DNA of 64,000 nucleotides from Lolliginicoccus suaedae (lineage in GTDB: Bacteria; Actinomycetota; Actinomycetes; Mycobacteriales; Mycobacteriaceae), in assembly GCF_008312885.1 (NCBI RefSeq), contig NZ_VSSO01000001.1, positions 310,001 through 374,000 on the forward strand, read 5' to 3'. Position 1 is the stretch's first letter. The number at the start of each line of letters is the position of its first letter. Positions 40,387 through 49,765 of the stretch are shown here, piece by piece. The notes below the pieces were generated by a model, which did no database searches, was not told where the DNA came from, and saw only the letters and a list, made by a program, of their open reading frames with translations. The translations under genes were made by a program, and so were the position numbers.

Positions 40387-42369
40387 TCAAGCCCCTGCGC
40401 CGAGCGGCGGGACGGGGCAGTGCAGCACCGCGCACACCGCGCGCACGAGCTCGCCCTCCTCCACGGTGAGCTGCTCATCGTGGAGCACGACGGTGACGAG
40501 GGCCTCGACGAGCCGCGCCTTGTCCTCGCCGCGCAGGCCATCGAGCACCGGCCAGGCCTGCTCGAGCGCGATGACGCCCTCTGGTGGCAGCGCGAACGCG
40601 ATGCGCGAGCCCGGCAGGATCGCCGCCATCCCCGAGGCGTAGGCGGCCTCGGCGTCGCCCGGATCGGGGTTGCCCACCCGTGCGAGGACGGCGAGCAGCA
40701 TCGCGATCATGGGGGCGGCCGAGCGCAGGTCCTGCCGCTTGCCGCTCCAGGAGGGCTTGTGGTGCATCGACTCGTGCAGGCCGGTGAAGACCAGCGTGCC
40801 GAGGCTGTACTCGAAGACGCTCACCTGCCCGTCAGCGCCGATGAGCTCGCTGAGCACGGCCATGAGTTGCTCCAGTTCCTCGGGGGAGCGGCGGCGCAGC
40901 GCGGGGAAAGCGATCTCGACGAGCGGGAGGCGCAGACCTGGATCGAGGCTGGCGGTGGCGGCTCCGCTGTGCCAGGCGGCATCCGCGGGACCGGCACCGA
41001 GCCGCTGCGCGAGGATCTGGTGCTGGGCGGCACGAACGCGCCGGTCGGGGGAGAGCAGCAGCCCGCACACCAGGGCGATCACCCCGGCGGGATCGTGGGC
41101 CTGCTCGACGAGGGGCTCGGGCAGCGCCCGGCGCAGGGCCTGGCCGTGCTCGTAGGAGGAGCCGGTGGGATCGCCGACGCGCGCGACGACCTGGCGGGCA
41201 TCGACCTGCACGCGTCGAGGCGGAACCTGGCCCGCCTGCGCCCGGGCCGGTGGTGGCGCTGGTTGTTGCTGCGCCGGGGCCTGGCGCGGGGATTGCGCGG
41301 GCATACCGTCCTGCGGAGCGGCGAGGCCGAGGCGCTGGTCCTCCTCGAGCCCGTTGGGCGGGGCCGAGCGCCACTGGCTGCGCAGCGATTCGAGCCGCTG
41401 CTCGTCGAACCCGGGCTCGAGCAGCTTGATGCGCTCGACGAGCGGCGGGTGGGTGGCGAACATCGACGAGAACCGCAGGCCCTCGCCGAACAGCATGTGG
41501 CTGACATCCTCGGCCTTGGCGGAGCGCAGGCGCGAGCCCTCGTCGAGGCCGCCGATCTTCTTCAGCGCGCCAGCGAGCCCCTCGGTCTGCCGGGTGAACT
41601 GCACCGCGGAGGCGTCGGCGAGGTGCTCGCGCTGGCGTGAGACCGCCGCCTTGATGAGGCGCCCGAAGAAGACGCCGATATAGCCCGCCGCCATGACCAC
41701 CAGGCCGACGAGGACGATGGGGACGGTGTTGCTGTTCTTGCTCGAGCGGCCCGAGCCGCCGGCGTAGAAGGCGAGCCGACCGACGATCGCGAGCGCGGTG
41801 ATGCCGAACAGCACGCCGATGAGCCGGATGTTCAGCCGCATATCGCCGTTGACGACGTGGGCGAACTCGTGGGCGATGACGCCCTGCAGCTCATCGCGGT
41901 TGAGCCGCTCGAGAGCGCCAGCGGTCACGGCGATGGCGGCATCGTTGGGGCTGTAGCCCGCGGCGAACGCGTTGATGCCGCGCTCGTTGGGCATGATGAA
42001 TAGCTCCGGCACCGGGGTGGAGGAGGCGATCGCGATCTCCTCGACGACATTGCGGTACCGGCGCAGGCGCGGATCGGTGGTGTTCTCCGGCACCGGGACC
42101 GCGCCGACGCTGCGCGCCACCGCTGGGCCACCGCCGTTGCGCAGCATGAGCGTGCGCACGAGCGAGACGCCGCCGATGATCGCGGCCGTGCCGAGCGAGA
42201 CCACCACAGCGAGCGATGCCACCTCGGCGGGCGTTGCCCCGTTGGCGACCGACATGCCCCCGATCACGAGGTTGATCACCACGATGATCGAGATCACCGC
42301 GAGGATGAACAGCAGCACGAGGCGCCGGGAGGACTTGCGGACCTCGATCTGGCGTTCGAAGAAGTTCAT
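40387..42369 (-). CDS. M48-family zinc metalloprotease (HtpX-like) with long C-terminal extension
   Basis: 660-aa membrane protease. Two hydrophobic helices (about 17-40 and 50-70) precede a peptidase M48 domain with the zinc motif VIAHEFAHVVNGD (about residue 166) and the third ligand Glu in QREHLADASAVQF; two more hydrophobic segments lie between them. HtpX proteins are normally 280-300 aa. Here residues about 335-400 are a Pro/Gln/Ala-rich linker (PAQSPRQAPAQQQPAPPPAR), and 400-660 form an additional, probably soluble, helical domain. LemA is encoded directly upstream in the same direction; LemA/M48 pairs are recurrent. Substrates are presumably misfolded or regulated membrane proteins. 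Confidence 0.88.
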   Translation of the reverse strand: MNFFERQIEVRKSSRRLVLLFILAVISIIVVINLVIGGMSVANGATPAEVASLAVVVSLGTAAIIGGVSLVRTLMLRNGGGPAVARSVGAVPVPENTTDPRLRRYRNVVEEIAIASSTPVPELFIMPNERGINAFAAGYSPNDAAIAVTAGALERLNRDELQGVIAHEFAHVVNGDMRLNIRLIGVLFGITALAIVGRLAFYAGGSGRSSKNSNTVPIVLVGLVVMAAGYIGVFFGRLIKAAVSRQREHLADASAVQFTRQTEGLAGALKKIGGLDEGSRLRSAKAEDVSHMLFGEGLRFSSMFATHPPLVERIKLLEPGFDEQRLESLRSQWRSAPPNGLEEDQRLGLAAPQDGMPAQSPRQAPAQQQPAPPPARAQAGQVPPRRVQVDARQVVARVGDPTGSSYEHGQALRRALPEPLVEQAHDPAGVIALVCGLLLSPDRRVRAAQHQILAQRLGAGPADAAWHSGAATASLDPGLRLPLVEIAFPALRRRSPEELEQLMAVLSELIGADGQVSVFEYSLGTLVFTGLHESMHHKPSWSGKRQDLRSAAPMIAMLLAVLARVGNPDPGDAEAAYASGMAAILPGSRIAFALPPEGVIALEQAWPVLDGLRGEDKARLVEALVTVVLHDEQLTVEEGELVRAVCAVLHCPVPPLGAGA

Positions 42370-42471
42370 GGTGGACCCTCATCTGCGCGGGGTGGCGGGG
42401 CGGAACGTCCTGGCGGGGGTGGACGCGGGGCGCCGCGCTGCCGGGCAGCGCGGCGCGAGCCTGCGGACGGC

Positions 42472-43086
42472 CTAGAAGGAGATCTTCGGGACCTCGCGCT
42501 TCTCCGGGCCCTCGGCCTCGAGGAGCGCGGCGTGCTGGAAGTTGAACATCCCGGCGATGACGCTGCCCGGGAACACCTCGCGCTTGATGTTGTAGGCGGT
42601 GACGGCATCGTTGAAGGCCTGGCGAGCGAACGCGACCCGGTTCTCGGTGGAGGTGAGCTCCTCGGAGAGCTGCATCATGTTCTGGTTCGCCTTGAGGTCC
42701 GGGTAGGCCTCGGAGAGGGCGAACATGCGCCCGAGCGACTGGGTCAGCTGGTTCTCCGCGCCGGAGAGCTCGCCCATCGCCTGCGGGTCGCCCGGTGCCT
42801 GCCGCGCGGTGTTCTGGGCGGTGACAGCACTATTGCGGGCCTCGATGACACCCTCGAGGGTCTCGCGCTCATGCTTGATGTAGCCCTTGGCGGTCTCGAC
42901 GAGGTTCGGGATGAGATCGTGGCGGCGGGTGAGCTGCACGTCGATCTGGGCGAACGCGTTCTGGTAGCCGTTGCGCCGGGTGACGAGCCCGTTGTAGATG
43001 CCCATGACCCAGAAGGCCAGCACGGCAATGACGATGACGACCAGCACGATGACTGCGATCAGGATTCCCACGGCAATCCCCTTCAT
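42472..43086 (-). CDS. lemA: LemA-family membrane protein
   Basis: 204-aa LemA protein: one N-terminal transmembrane helix (about residues 5-28, GILIAVIVLVVIVIAVLAFW) and a long helical, outward or cytoplasmic bundle. Characteristic blocks are YNGLVTRRNGYQNAFAQIDV, QLTRRHDLIPNLVETAKGY, FALSEAYPDLKANQNMMQL and NIKREVFPGSVIAGMFNF. LemA proteins frequently sit with M48/HtpX-like proteases and are thought to scaffold or present substrates. The gene begins an apparent two-gene unit with the M48 protease 102 bp downstream. Confidence 0.92.
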   Translation of the reverse strand: MKGIAVGILIAVIVLVVIVIAVLAFWVMGIYNGLVTRRNGYQNAFAQIDVQLTRRHDLIPNLVETAKGYIKHERETLEGVIEARNSAVTAQNTARQAPGDPQAMGELSGAENQLTQSLGRMFALSEAYPDLKANQNMMQLSEELTSTENRVAFARQAFNDAVTAYNIKREVFPGSVIAGMFNFQHAALLEAEGPEKREVPKISF

Positions 43087-43113
43087 GTACGGATTGGGTT
43101 CGGACCAATCGTC

Positions 43114-43431
43114 TCACGGCGCCAGCCCTTCGGCGATGTCTTGCAATGCCCGCAGGTGCTGGCGCCACTTCTCGTGGCCCTCGGGCGTGAGCGAGAGCCA
43201 TGTGCGCGGCCGCTTTCCCACGTGGCCTTTCCTGATCCGCACCAGGTCTGCCGCCTCGAGCTGCGATGCCTGCTTGCTCAGCACGGAGTCGGATACCTGC
43301 AGCAGGTCCCGGGCCTCGCGGAACTCCATCGAGTCGGCGTGCGCGAGCGCCGCGGCCAGCGAGAACCGGACGGGGTGCTGGAGCGGCTCGACGAGCCGGG
43401 CGCGCGGGTGCGGCGCGGGCATGTCATCCAC
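43114..43431 (-). CDS. Winged-helix transcriptional regulator (MarR/ArsR-like)
   Basis: 105-aa DNA-binding protein of the short winged-helix type. The recognition region reads REARDLLQVSDSVLSKQASQ followed by LEAADLVRIRKGHVGKRPRT (wing) and WLSLTPEGHEKW. GTG 43431 is preferred because GGAG lies 7 nt upstream and it overlaps the preceding stop; ATG 43422 is an alternative. It is co-transcribed after a small membrane protein, the common arrangement for a regulator of its own operon. TGGCAAG repeats upstream of the operon may be its site. Confidence 0.8.
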   Translation of the reverse strand: MDDMPAPHPRARLVEPLQHPVRFSLAAALAHADSMEFREARDLLQVSDSVLSKQASQLEAADLVRIRKGHVGKRPRTWLSLTPEGHEKWRQHLRALQDIAEGLAP

Positions 43432-43879
43432 GGCGCGACTCCATGACAGCGCCCACGATGCAGGCCAGTCCGACGGCGGTGGCGGCGGCCGCCCAGTAGG
43501 CCAGGTTTCCGGCGAACCAGAGGCTGCCGACGACCATTCCGATGATGTACGTCGTGGCCCAGGCAGTGATGTACAGGATCCAGCGCCGACCGAACCCGCG
43601 CCGCGCCCCGCGTGCCCGGCCCATGGCAAACGCCATCAGCACGCCGATCCACGCGAGCATGCCGAGCACCACTGCGGTATTTCCGGCCGTGGGCGCATCG
43701 GGGCGGGTGGTCGTGCCGAAGGCGAGGAAGGCCATGGAGGTGGTAGCACCGAGGCCGAGCAGGAAGGCTATCCAGGGCCAGGCGGCGTCGTGGCTCGAGC
43801 GGGCGAGGAGGCGAGCCTCGGCAAGGAGCTGGTCGGCCTCGGTCGGGGAAGGGGGCTCTTCGTGATCCGTGTTGCTCAT
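43424..43879 (-). CDS. Small integral membrane protein, hypothetical
   Basis: 151-aa protein with an acidic N-terminus and about four hydrophobic segments: WPWIAFLLGLGATTSMAFLA, AVVLGMLAWIGVLMAFAMG, WILYITAWATTYIIGMVVGS and LAYWAAAATAVGLACIVGAV. A basic loop (RARGARRGFGRR) between helices two and three suggests the cytoplasmic side. It precedes and overlaps the winged-helix regulator gene; small membrane protein plus PadR/MarR-like regulator pairs are common in actinobacteria. ATG 43879 is preferred to an upstream in-frame codon. Confidence 0.7.
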   Translation of the reverse strand: MSNTDHEEPPSPTEADQLLAEARLLARSSHDAAWPWIAFLLGLGATTSMAFLAFGTTTRPDAPTAGNTAVVLGMLAWIGVLMAFAMGRARGARRGFGRRWILYITAWATTYIIGMVVGSLWFAGNLAYWAAAATAVGLACIVGAVMESRRG

Positions 43880-43889
43880 GAATCGATTG

Positions 43890-43915
43890 TGGCAAGTACT
43901 TTCCAATATGGCAAG
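43890..43915. promoter_or_regulatory. Two TGGCAAG direct repeats, candidate operator
   Basis: TGGCAAG occurs at 43890-43896 and 43909-43915, 19 bp apart (about two helical turns), just upstream of the membrane-protein/regulator operon. The intervening AGTACT is itself palindromic. A binding site for the winged-helix regulator is inferred. Confidence 0.35.
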
Positions 43916-44076
43916 AGTGGGATCCGTGCCAATCCGGCGGCCCGGTGTTAACCCTGCGTAAAACCCTCCCTCGCAAGCCCATCACGCGCCCGGCTCGACC
44001 CCATTGGGCGTGCAGGGGGCTGCTAACGTCGTTGCTATCGCACAGCCTGGCCCTGGCCCGGCATCGAGGAGGATCC

Positions 44077-44379
44077 ATGCGCCTGACGCCGCACGAGCAG
44101 GAACGGTTGATGATCAGCTACGCCGCGGAGGTCGCGCGCCGCCGGCAGCAGCGCGGGCTCGTGCTCAACTATCCCGAGGCGATCGCGATCATCACCGACC
44201 ACGTGCTCGAGGGCGCCCGCGATGGCCGCACCGTCGCCGAGCTGATGGCATCGGGCCGCGAGGTCCTTTCCCGCGACGAGGTGATGGAGGGCGTGCCCGA
44301 GATGATCCACGACGTGCAGGTCGAGGCGACCTTCCCGGATGGCACCAAGCTCGTCACCGTCCACCACCCCATCTCCTGA
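44077..44379 (+). CDS. ureA: Urease subunit gamma
   Basis: 100-aa small structural subunit of urease. It is recognised by [40 protein letters not shown] and the C-terminal [13 protein letters not shown]. It is the first gene of ureA-ureB-ureC-ureF-ureG-ureD. GAGGAGG lies 6 nt before ATG 44077, so the longer upstream frame is not used. Three separate structural genes (alpha, beta, gamma) is the usual bacterial arrangement outside Helicobacter. Confidence 0.97.
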   Translation: MRLTPHEQERLMISYAAEVARRRQQRGLVLNYPEAIAIITDHVLEGARDGRTVAELMASGREVLSRDEVMEGVPEMIHDVQVEATFPDGTKLVTVHHPIS

Positions 44380-44389
44380 GGAGCGCGCC

Positions 44390-44704
44390 ATGATTCCCGG
44401 AGAGATCCGCACCGCGCCCGGCGAGATCGAGCTCAGCCCAGGCGCGCCCCGCATCACCCTCGAGGTGACCAACGACGGCGACCGCCCCATCCAGGTCGGC
44501 AGCCACTTCCACTTCCCACAGGCCAACGAGTCCCTGCGCTTCGATCGTGCCGCGGCCCACGGCTACCGCCTCGACATCCCTGCCGGCACGGCGGTGCGCT
44601 TCGAGCCCGGCCTCGCCCACGCCGTCTCCCTCGTCGCCATCGGAGGCGCCCGCGAGGTGCACGGGCTCAGCCTCACCCCACCCGGAAAGCTGGACCGCTC
44701 ATGA
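44390..44704 (+). CDS. ureB: Urease subunit beta
   Basis: 104-aa structural subunit of urease. It contains the family block [20 protein letters not shown] and the C-terminal [15 protein letters not shown] segment. ATG 44390 has GAGGAG upstream, 10 bp after the ureA stop. Its own stop overlaps the ureC start (ATGA), consistent with stoichiometric production of the three subunits. Confidence 0.97.
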   Translation: MIPGEIRTAPGEIELSPGAPRITLEVTNDGDRPIQVGSHFHFPQANESLRFDRAAAHGYRLDIPAGTAVRFEPGLAHAVSLVAIGGAREVHGLSLTPPGKLDRS

Positions 44705-46434
44705 CGTCGATCAGCCGCGCCCGCTATGCCGAGCTCTTCGGCCCCACCACCGGCGACCAGGTGCGCCTCGCCGATACCAGCCTGTTCATCGAGATCACCG
44801 AGGACCGCAGCGGCGGGCCCGAGCGTGCCGGCAACGAAGCTGTGTTCGGTGGCGGCAAGGTCATCCGCGAATCCATGGGGCAGGGCCGCGTCACCCGCGT
44901 CGACGGCGCCCCCGACACCGTCATCACTGGCGCGATCGTCATCGACCACTGGGGCATCATCAAGGCCGACGTCGGCATCCGCGACGGGCGCATCAGCGGC
45001 ATCGGCAAGGCCGGCAACCCCGACACCATGGACGGGGTCACGCCCTCCCTCGTCATCGGCCCGTCCACCGAGATCATCGCCGGGAACGGCAAGATCCTCA
45101 CCGCCGGCGGCATCGACTGCCACGTCCACTTCATCTGCCCCCAGCTGCTCGAGGAAGGCATCGGCTCCGGGCTGACCACCATGATCGGCGGCGGCACCGG
45201 CCCCGCGGAGGGCTCCAAGGCCACCACCGTCACCCCCGGCGCCTGGCACCTCGCCCGTATGCTCGAGGCCCTCGATGCCTGGCCGATGAACATCGCCCTG
45301 CTCGGCCGGGGCAACACCGTCAGCGAGGACGCCATGTGGGAGCAGGTCCGCGCGGGCGCCTCCGGGCTGAAGCTCCACGAGGACTGGGGCTCCACGCCCG
45401 CCGCGATCGACGCCTGCCTGCGCGTCGCTGATGCCTCCGGCATCCAGGTGGCGCTGCACTCCGACACCCTCAACGAGGCCGGATACGTCGAGTCCACGCT
45501 CGGCGCCATCAAGGGCCGCAGCATCCACGCCTACCACACCGAGGGAGCGGGAGGCGGCCACGCGCCCGACATCATCACTGTCGCCGCGCACCCCAATGTG
45601 CTGCCGAGCTCCACCAACCCGACGCGGCCGTTCACCCGCAACACCGTCGACGAGCACCTCGACATGCTCATGGTGTGCCACCACCTCAGCCCGTCGATCC
45701 CCGAGGACCTCGCTTTCGCCGAGTCCCGCATCCGCCCGTCGACCATCGCTGCCGAGGACCTCCTCCACGACATCGGCGCGATCTCCATGATCGGCAGTGA
45801 CTCGCAGGCCATGGGCCGGGTCGGGGAGGTCATCTCCCGCACCTGGCAATCCGCGCACATGATGAAGGTGCGCCGCGGACCGCTGCCCGGCGACGGGGGC
45901 GGGGACAACGCCGCGGACAACAACCGGGTGCGCCGCTACATCTCCAAGTACACGATCTGCCCGGCCATCGCCCACGGGCTCGACGGCGAGATCGGTTCCA
46001 TCGAGCACGGCAAGCTCGCTGACCTCGTGCTGTGGGACCCGGCGTTCTTCGGCATCCGCCCCGATCTGGTCATCAAGGGCGGCGCCATCGCCTGGGCCGC
46101 GATGGGCGATGCGAACGCCTCCATCCCCACCCCGCAGCCGTATCTGCCCCGCCCCATGTTCGGTGCCTATCCCAAGGTGGCGGCAGGCACCTCGGTGCAC
46201 TTCGTCGCGCCAGCCGCGCTCGACGCCCACCTGTCGAGCCGCATCGCCTGCGACCGCCGCCTCGTCCCCGTCAAGAGCGCCCGCCAGATCGGCAAGGAGC
46301 ACATGCCGCACAACTCGGCGATGCCGCGCATCGAGGTCAACCCCGACACCTTCGAGGTGCGCATCGATGGCGAGGTGTGGGAGGCCGAGCCCGCCACCGA
46401 GCTGCCCCTCGCCCAGCGCTACAACCTGTTCTAG
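44701..46434 (+). CDS. ureC: Urease subunit alpha (catalytic)
   Basis: 577-aa catalytic subunit, full length for the family. The dinuclear nickel site is complete: HVHF (first two His, [12 protein letters not shown]), the carbamylated Lys in [34 protein letters not shown] and the Asp in [14 protein letters not shown]. The active-site flap contains MVCHHL. Nothing is missing, so an active enzyme hydrolysing urea to ammonia and CO2 is expected once nickel is inserted by the accessory proteins encoded downstream. Confidence 0.98.
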   Translation: MTSISRARYAELFGPTTGDQVRLADTSLFIEITEDRSGGPERAGNEAVFGGGKVIRESMGQGRVTRVDGAPDTVITGAIVIDHWGIIKADVGIRDGRISGIGKAGNPDTMDGVTPSLVIGPSTEIIAGNGKILTAGGIDCHVHFICPQLLEEGIGSGLTTMIGGGTGPAEGSKATTVTPGAWHLARMLEALDAWPMNIALLGRGNTVSEDAMWEQVRAGASGLKLHEDWGSTPAAIDACLRVADASGIQVALHSDTLNEAGYVESTLGAIKGRSIHAYHTEGAGGGHAPDIITVAAHPNVLPSSTNPTRPFTRNTVDEHLDMLMVCHHLSPSIPEDLAFAESRIRPSTIAAEDLLHDIGAISMIGSDSQAMGRVGEVISRTWQSAHMMKVRRGPLPGDGGGDNAADNNRVRRYISKYTICPAIAHGLDGEIGSIEHGKLADLVLWDPAFFGIRPDLVIKGGAIAWAAMGDANASIPTPQPYLPRPMFGAYPKVAAGTSVHFVAPAALDAHLSSRIACDRRLVPVKSARQIGKEHMPHNSAMPRIEVNPDTFEVRIDGEVWEAEPATELPLAQRYNLF

Positions 46435-46443
46435 CGGCGCCGA

Positions 46444-47070
46444 ATGCTCACCGACCTGCTCGCGCTCGCCGACGCGCGCCTGCCCATCGGCGGCCACGTC
46501 CACTCCGGCGGCATCGAGGAAGCCATCACCAGCGGCATCGTCCATGACCTGCCCACCGTGGAGGCATTCCTGGCCCGCCGCATCCGCACCACGGGCCTGA
46601 CCACCGCGTCGATCACCGCTGCCGTCGCTGACGGCCTGGACCCCGGCCGTGCTGATGCCGAGACCGACGCCCGCACCCCGTCCGCCGCCGCCCGCGATGC
46701 CTCGCGCGCCCAGGGCCGCGGGTTCGCCCGCCTCGCCCGCCGCGCCTGGCCCGCCCACGACTGGACCAGCATCGGCCGCCGCCCGCACCTGCCGGTGATC
46801 ACTGGAACCGTTGCTCGGTTGTGCCACCTCGATCCGCACCAGGCGGCGCTCGCGCTGATCTACACCACGATGACCAGCTCGGCCACCGCCGCGCAGCGGC
46901 TCCTCGCGCTCGACCCCGCCGACGTCACCATCATCACCTTCGGGCTGTCGGGGCTGTGCGACGAGACGGCCCGCCAGGCCACGACCGGGCTGCACGCCCT
47001 CTCCGACCCCCTGCTCGATGTGCTCGCCCAGCGGCACATCCAGCGCGAGATGCCCTTGTTCGTCTCCTAG
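46444..47070 (+). CDS. ureF: Urease accessory protein UreF
   Basis: 208-aa accessory protein that gates the UreD-UreF-UreG complex on apo-urease. Visible hallmarks are LADARLPIGGHVHSGGIEEA at the N-terminus and the C-terminal FGLSGLCDETARQATTGLHA. It starts 9 bp after the ureC stop. Length is typical of the actinobacterial type. Confidence 0.92.
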   Translation: MLTDLLALADARLPIGGHVHSGGIEEAITSGIVHDLPTVEAFLARRIRTTGLTTASITAAVADGLDPGRADAETDARTPSAAARDASRAQGRGFARLARRAWPAHDWTSIGRRPHLPVITGTVARLCHLDPHQAALALIYTTMTSSATAAQRLLALDPADVTIITFGLSGLCDETARQATTGLHALSDPLLDVLAQRHIQREMPLFVS

Positions 47071-47141
47071 CGCCCAGCTATCACCCCCCCAGCCCTATCC
47101 CCGCACGACCCAGCTAGCACCAACGACGAAGGAGCGACCCC

Positions 47142-47834
47142 ATGCCCCCGCACCTGATGGGCGGAGAACCCCACAGCCACGCCCCCGAGCGCGCCCGCCG
47201 CGAGCGCACCCCCGGCGAGCCCGTCCGCATCGGCATCGGCGGCCCCGTTGGCTCCGGCAAGACCGCGCTCGTCGCGGCACTGTGCCGCGAGCTGCGCGAT
47301 GAGCTATCGCTCGCCGTGCTCACCAACGACATCTACACCACCGAGGACGCGGACTTCCTGCGCCGCAACGCCGTCCTGCCCGACGAGCGCATCACCGCCG
47401 TCAAGACCGGAGGGTGCCCGCACACCGCCATCCGCGACGACATCACCGCCAACCTCGACGCCATCGACGACCTCATCGACGCCAACCCGCCGCTCGACCT
47501 GATCCTCGTCGAGTCCGGCGGCGACAACCTGACCGCCACCTTCTCCATGGGGCTGATCGACGTGCAGATCTTCGTCGTCGACGTCGCCGGGGGCGACAAG
47601 GTGCCCCGCAAGGGCGGCCCCGGCGTCACCTACTCGGACCTGCTCGTGATCAACAAGACCGACCTCGCCCCCATGGTCGGGGCCGATCTCGGCGTGATGG
47701 ACCGCGACGCCAGCAAGGTCCGCGAGGGCAGGCCCACCGCGTTCACCTCGCTGACCGAGGACCCTGCCGCCACGCCCGTCCTCGAATGGGTGCGCGCCCA
47801 GATCAGCAGGCTCACCGAGGTCCATGCGCACTGA
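47142..47834 (+). CDS. ureG: Urease accessory GTPase UreG
   Basis: 230-aa SIMIBI-class GTPase that drives nickel transfer into urease. The P-loop is [16 protein letters not shown] (about residue 31), the metal-binding Cys-Pro-His is in [14 protein letters not shown], and the guanine motif is [11 protein letters not shown]. The first 25 residues contain a few His ([12 protein letters not shown]), a modest metal-binding extension that may partly replace the absent UreE. ATG 47142 has AAGGAG upstream. Confidence 0.95.
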   Translation: MPPHLMGGEPHSHAPERARRERTPGEPVRIGIGGPVGSGKTALVAALCRELRDELSLAVLTNDIYTTEDADFLRRNAVLPDERITAVKTGGCPHTAIRDDITANLDAIDDLIDANPPLDLILVESGGDNLTATFSMGLIDVQIFVVDVAGGDKVPRKGGPGVTYSDLLVINKTDLAPMVGADLGVMDRDASKVREGRPTAFTSLTEDPAATPVLEWVRAQISRLTEVHAH

Positions 47835-48504
47835 GCTGATCATCGAGGCCAGCGCGGGACGGGGCCCCCGGATGCACGCCACCGGGGGCCTCGCCGCCCG
47901 CCAGACCGGGCCCGCCACGGTGCACCTCATCGGCACCGCCATCACGCCGCTCGGCGGCGACCACATCGACATCACCCTGCGCCTCGGCCCCGGAGCCCGC
48001 CTGGCCATCCGCACCGTCGCCGCGACCGTGGCGCTGCCCGGCCGCACGACGAGCCGATCCACCTCGCGCTGGACCATCGACCTGAGCGAGGGCGCTCATC
48101 TCGACCTCCTGCCCGAGCCCACCATTGTGGCGAGCACCGCCGAGCACGAGACGACCACCGCCATCACGACCGCGCCGGGCGCCACCGCCCGCATCAGCGA
48201 GCGCATCCAGATCGGCCGCACCGGCGAGGACCGGCTAGGCAGCTGGCAGGGCACCACCACCGCCCACCTCGATGACGGCACGCCCCTGCTCGCCCACGCC
48301 CTGATGCTCGGCACCCGCGACGCGCTCGGACCGGCCACCGCGCTCGACTCCACCCTCGAGCTCGGGCAGCACGCCTGCGAGAAGGACGGCGACGCGAGGC
48401 TGCTCGACGGCGACCCCCGCGCAGCCCGCACCACGCTCGCCCTGCCCCGCGGCGGAACCCTCACCACCTGGATCGGCGAGCGGCTGCCCGCGCTGCCGGG
48501 CTGA
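47824..48504 (+). CDS. ureD: Urease accessory protein UreD
   Basis: 226-aa scaffold protein for urease activation (UreD/UreH). It is shorter than many UreD proteins but shows the family features [20 protein letters not shown] and [23 protein letters not shown] 47824 lies inside the end of ureG (11-bp overlap), supporting one transcript. No ureE is present; ureABCFGD is the common actinobacterial order, so this looks complete. Confidence 0.9.
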   Translation: MRTELIIEASAGRGPRMHATGGLAARQTGPATVHLIGTAITPLGGDHIDITLRLGPGARLAIRTVAATVALPGRTTSRSTSRWTIDLSEGAHLDLLPEPTIVASTAEHETTTAITTAPGATARISERIQIGRTGEDRLGSWQGTTTAHLDDGTPLLAHALMLGTRDALGPATALDSTLELGQHACEKDGDARLLDGDPRAARTTLALPRGGTLTTWIGERLPALPG

Positions 48505-48631
48505 TCGACCGGCCAGTCGTTCCTGCATGGCCGGGACGATCCGCCCTTCCCGGAACCGCCACTGTTGCGTCGATCATGTTTAGACACGCATTCCTCGGGA
48601 AACGTCTCTCTTATCCAAGTGGCGCTTTGGC

Positions 48632-48868
48632 AGGAGGTATTAAATGCGATACCGTGTATCTTGTCAGGCTAGCCTTATCGGCCGAAGCACGTCTCGGCCC
48701 ACCATTTATTGGGAGGAGATGACGCATGACAACCGCGCAGAATGCAGTAAAGGATTACTATCCCTCGCGCCTCGACGTCCCCACGGATCCCGTGAGGCGA
48801 CCGCACCCCACCGTGTGGGGCACGCGCGCCTCCGGCCCCTTCGACGCGGACGCCCTCTCTGCCTATGA
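48632..48868 (+). other. Perfect Shine-Dalgarno with out-of-frame upstream ORF before ectD
   Basis: AGGAGGT (48632-48638) stands 5 nt before an ATG at 48644 that opens a 74-codon frame (MRYRVSCQASLIGRSTSRPT...) ending at 48868, i.e. 143 nt inside ectD in another frame. The protein looks like no family. It may be a translated leader that modulates ectD, a relic of a lost upstream gene, or chance. Confidence 0.35.
48659..48677. promoter_or_regulatory. Weak IdeR/DtxR-like box upstream of ectD
   Basis: TCTTGTCAGGCTAGCCTTA agrees with the iron box at about 13-14 positions, mostly in the right half (AGGCTAGCCTTA). It is weaker than the siderophore-locus boxes. Iron control of an Fe(II)-dependent dioxygenase would be logical but is speculative. 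Confidence 0.25.
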
Positions 48869-49649
48869 ATCCAAGGGATTCCACATCGAAGAGGGGATGA
48901 TCAACCCGGCGCAGGTGCAAAACTGCTGGTCCGAGGTTGAGCGCCTCGCTGCGGACCCTGAACTGGCCAAGAGCGAGCTGATCGTGCGCGAACGCGGTTC
49001 CGACCGGGTCCGGTCGATCTTCTCGGTCCACGAGGTCAGTCCGCTGATCGACCAGCTGATCCGCACCCCCCGCATCCTCGACCGGGCCCGACAGATTCTC
49101 GGCTCCGAGGTATACGTTCACCAGAGCCGAATCAATTGCATGCCAGGATTCGCAGGAACCGGATTCTACTGGCATTCTGATTTCGAGACCTGGCATGCCG
49201 AGGATGGAATGCCGACCCCGCGCGCGGTGAGCATGTCCATTGCGCTAACGGACAATTACCCCTTCAATGGGGGGCTCATGCTGATGCCCGGTGCTCACCG
49301 CACCTATGTGCCGTGCGTGGGAGAGACCCCCGAGAACAACTACAAGTCGTCCCTCCAGGCGCAGCGCATCGGCGTTCCGAGCGAGGACGCGGTCACCAAG
49401 CTCGCCTACGAGTTTGGCATCGAGCAGTTCACCGGGCCCGCCGGCAGCGCCCTGTTCTTCGACTCGAACTCGATGCACGGATCGGCCAACAACATCACGC
49501 CGTACCCGCGCGCGAACATCTTCATCGTGTTCAACAGTGTCGAGAACACCCTCGTCGAGCCCTACGCGGGAACACGACCGCGGCCCAACCACCTCGGCAG
49601 CCGTGATTTCACCCCGCTCACCCCGAAGAGCGGCACCCCGTTCGCGTAA
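48726..49649 (+). CDS. ectD: Ectoine hydroxylase
   Basis: 307-aa Fe(II)/2-oxoglutarate dioxygenase that converts ectoine to 5-hydroxyectoine. The family signature FYWHSDFETWHAEDGMP contains the iron-ligand His and Asp; the third ligand is the His of DSNSMHGSANNITP. The other conserved blocks (VHQSRINCMPGFAG, GGLMLMPGAHRTYVPCVGET) are typical, and the length is standard. ATG 48726 has GGGAGGAG about 8 nt upstream. No ectABC lies beside it; ectoine may be made elsewhere in the genome or imported. Codon use appears slightly less GC-biased than in neighbours. Confidence 0.95.
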   Translation: MTTAQNAVKDYYPSRLDVPTDPVRRPHPTVWGTRASGPFDADALSAYESKGFHIEEGMINPAQVQNCWSEVERLAADPELAKSELIVRERGSDRVRSIFSVHEVSPLIDQLIRTPRILDRARQILGSEVYVHQSRINCMPGFAGTGFYWHSDFETWHAEDGMPTPRAVSMSIALTDNYPFNGGLMLMPGAHRTYVPCVGETPENNYKSSLQAQRIGVPSEDAVTKLAYEFGIEQFTGPAGSALFFDSNSMHGSANNITPYPRANIFIVFNSVENTLVEPYAGTRPRPNHLGSRDFTPLTPKSGTPFA

Positions 49650-49700
49650 GCGGACGGGCCAAGCAGCCGGAGCGCGCGGCACCACGTGCGCCGATACGAA

Positions 49701-49731
49701 GGGGCCGGGGATCCTGAGCATCCCCGGCCCC
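49701..49731. terminator. Bidirectional terminator between ectD and the osmoprotectant operon
   Basis: GGGGCCGGGGAT (49701-49712) pairs perfectly with ATCCCCGGCCCC (49720-49731) across a 7-nt loop. It separates convergent transcription units and probably stops both. Confidence 0.8.
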
Positions 49732-49765
49732 GGCCCGTGCGCGTACCCGCGCCCCGGTGGCCGGG

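Noticed and set aside
43945-43965. GlnR-like half sites upstream of ureA (GTTAAC and AAAAC)
   Set aside because: The spacing between the two AC steps is 10 rather than 9 bases, so it does not fit the GlnR pattern.
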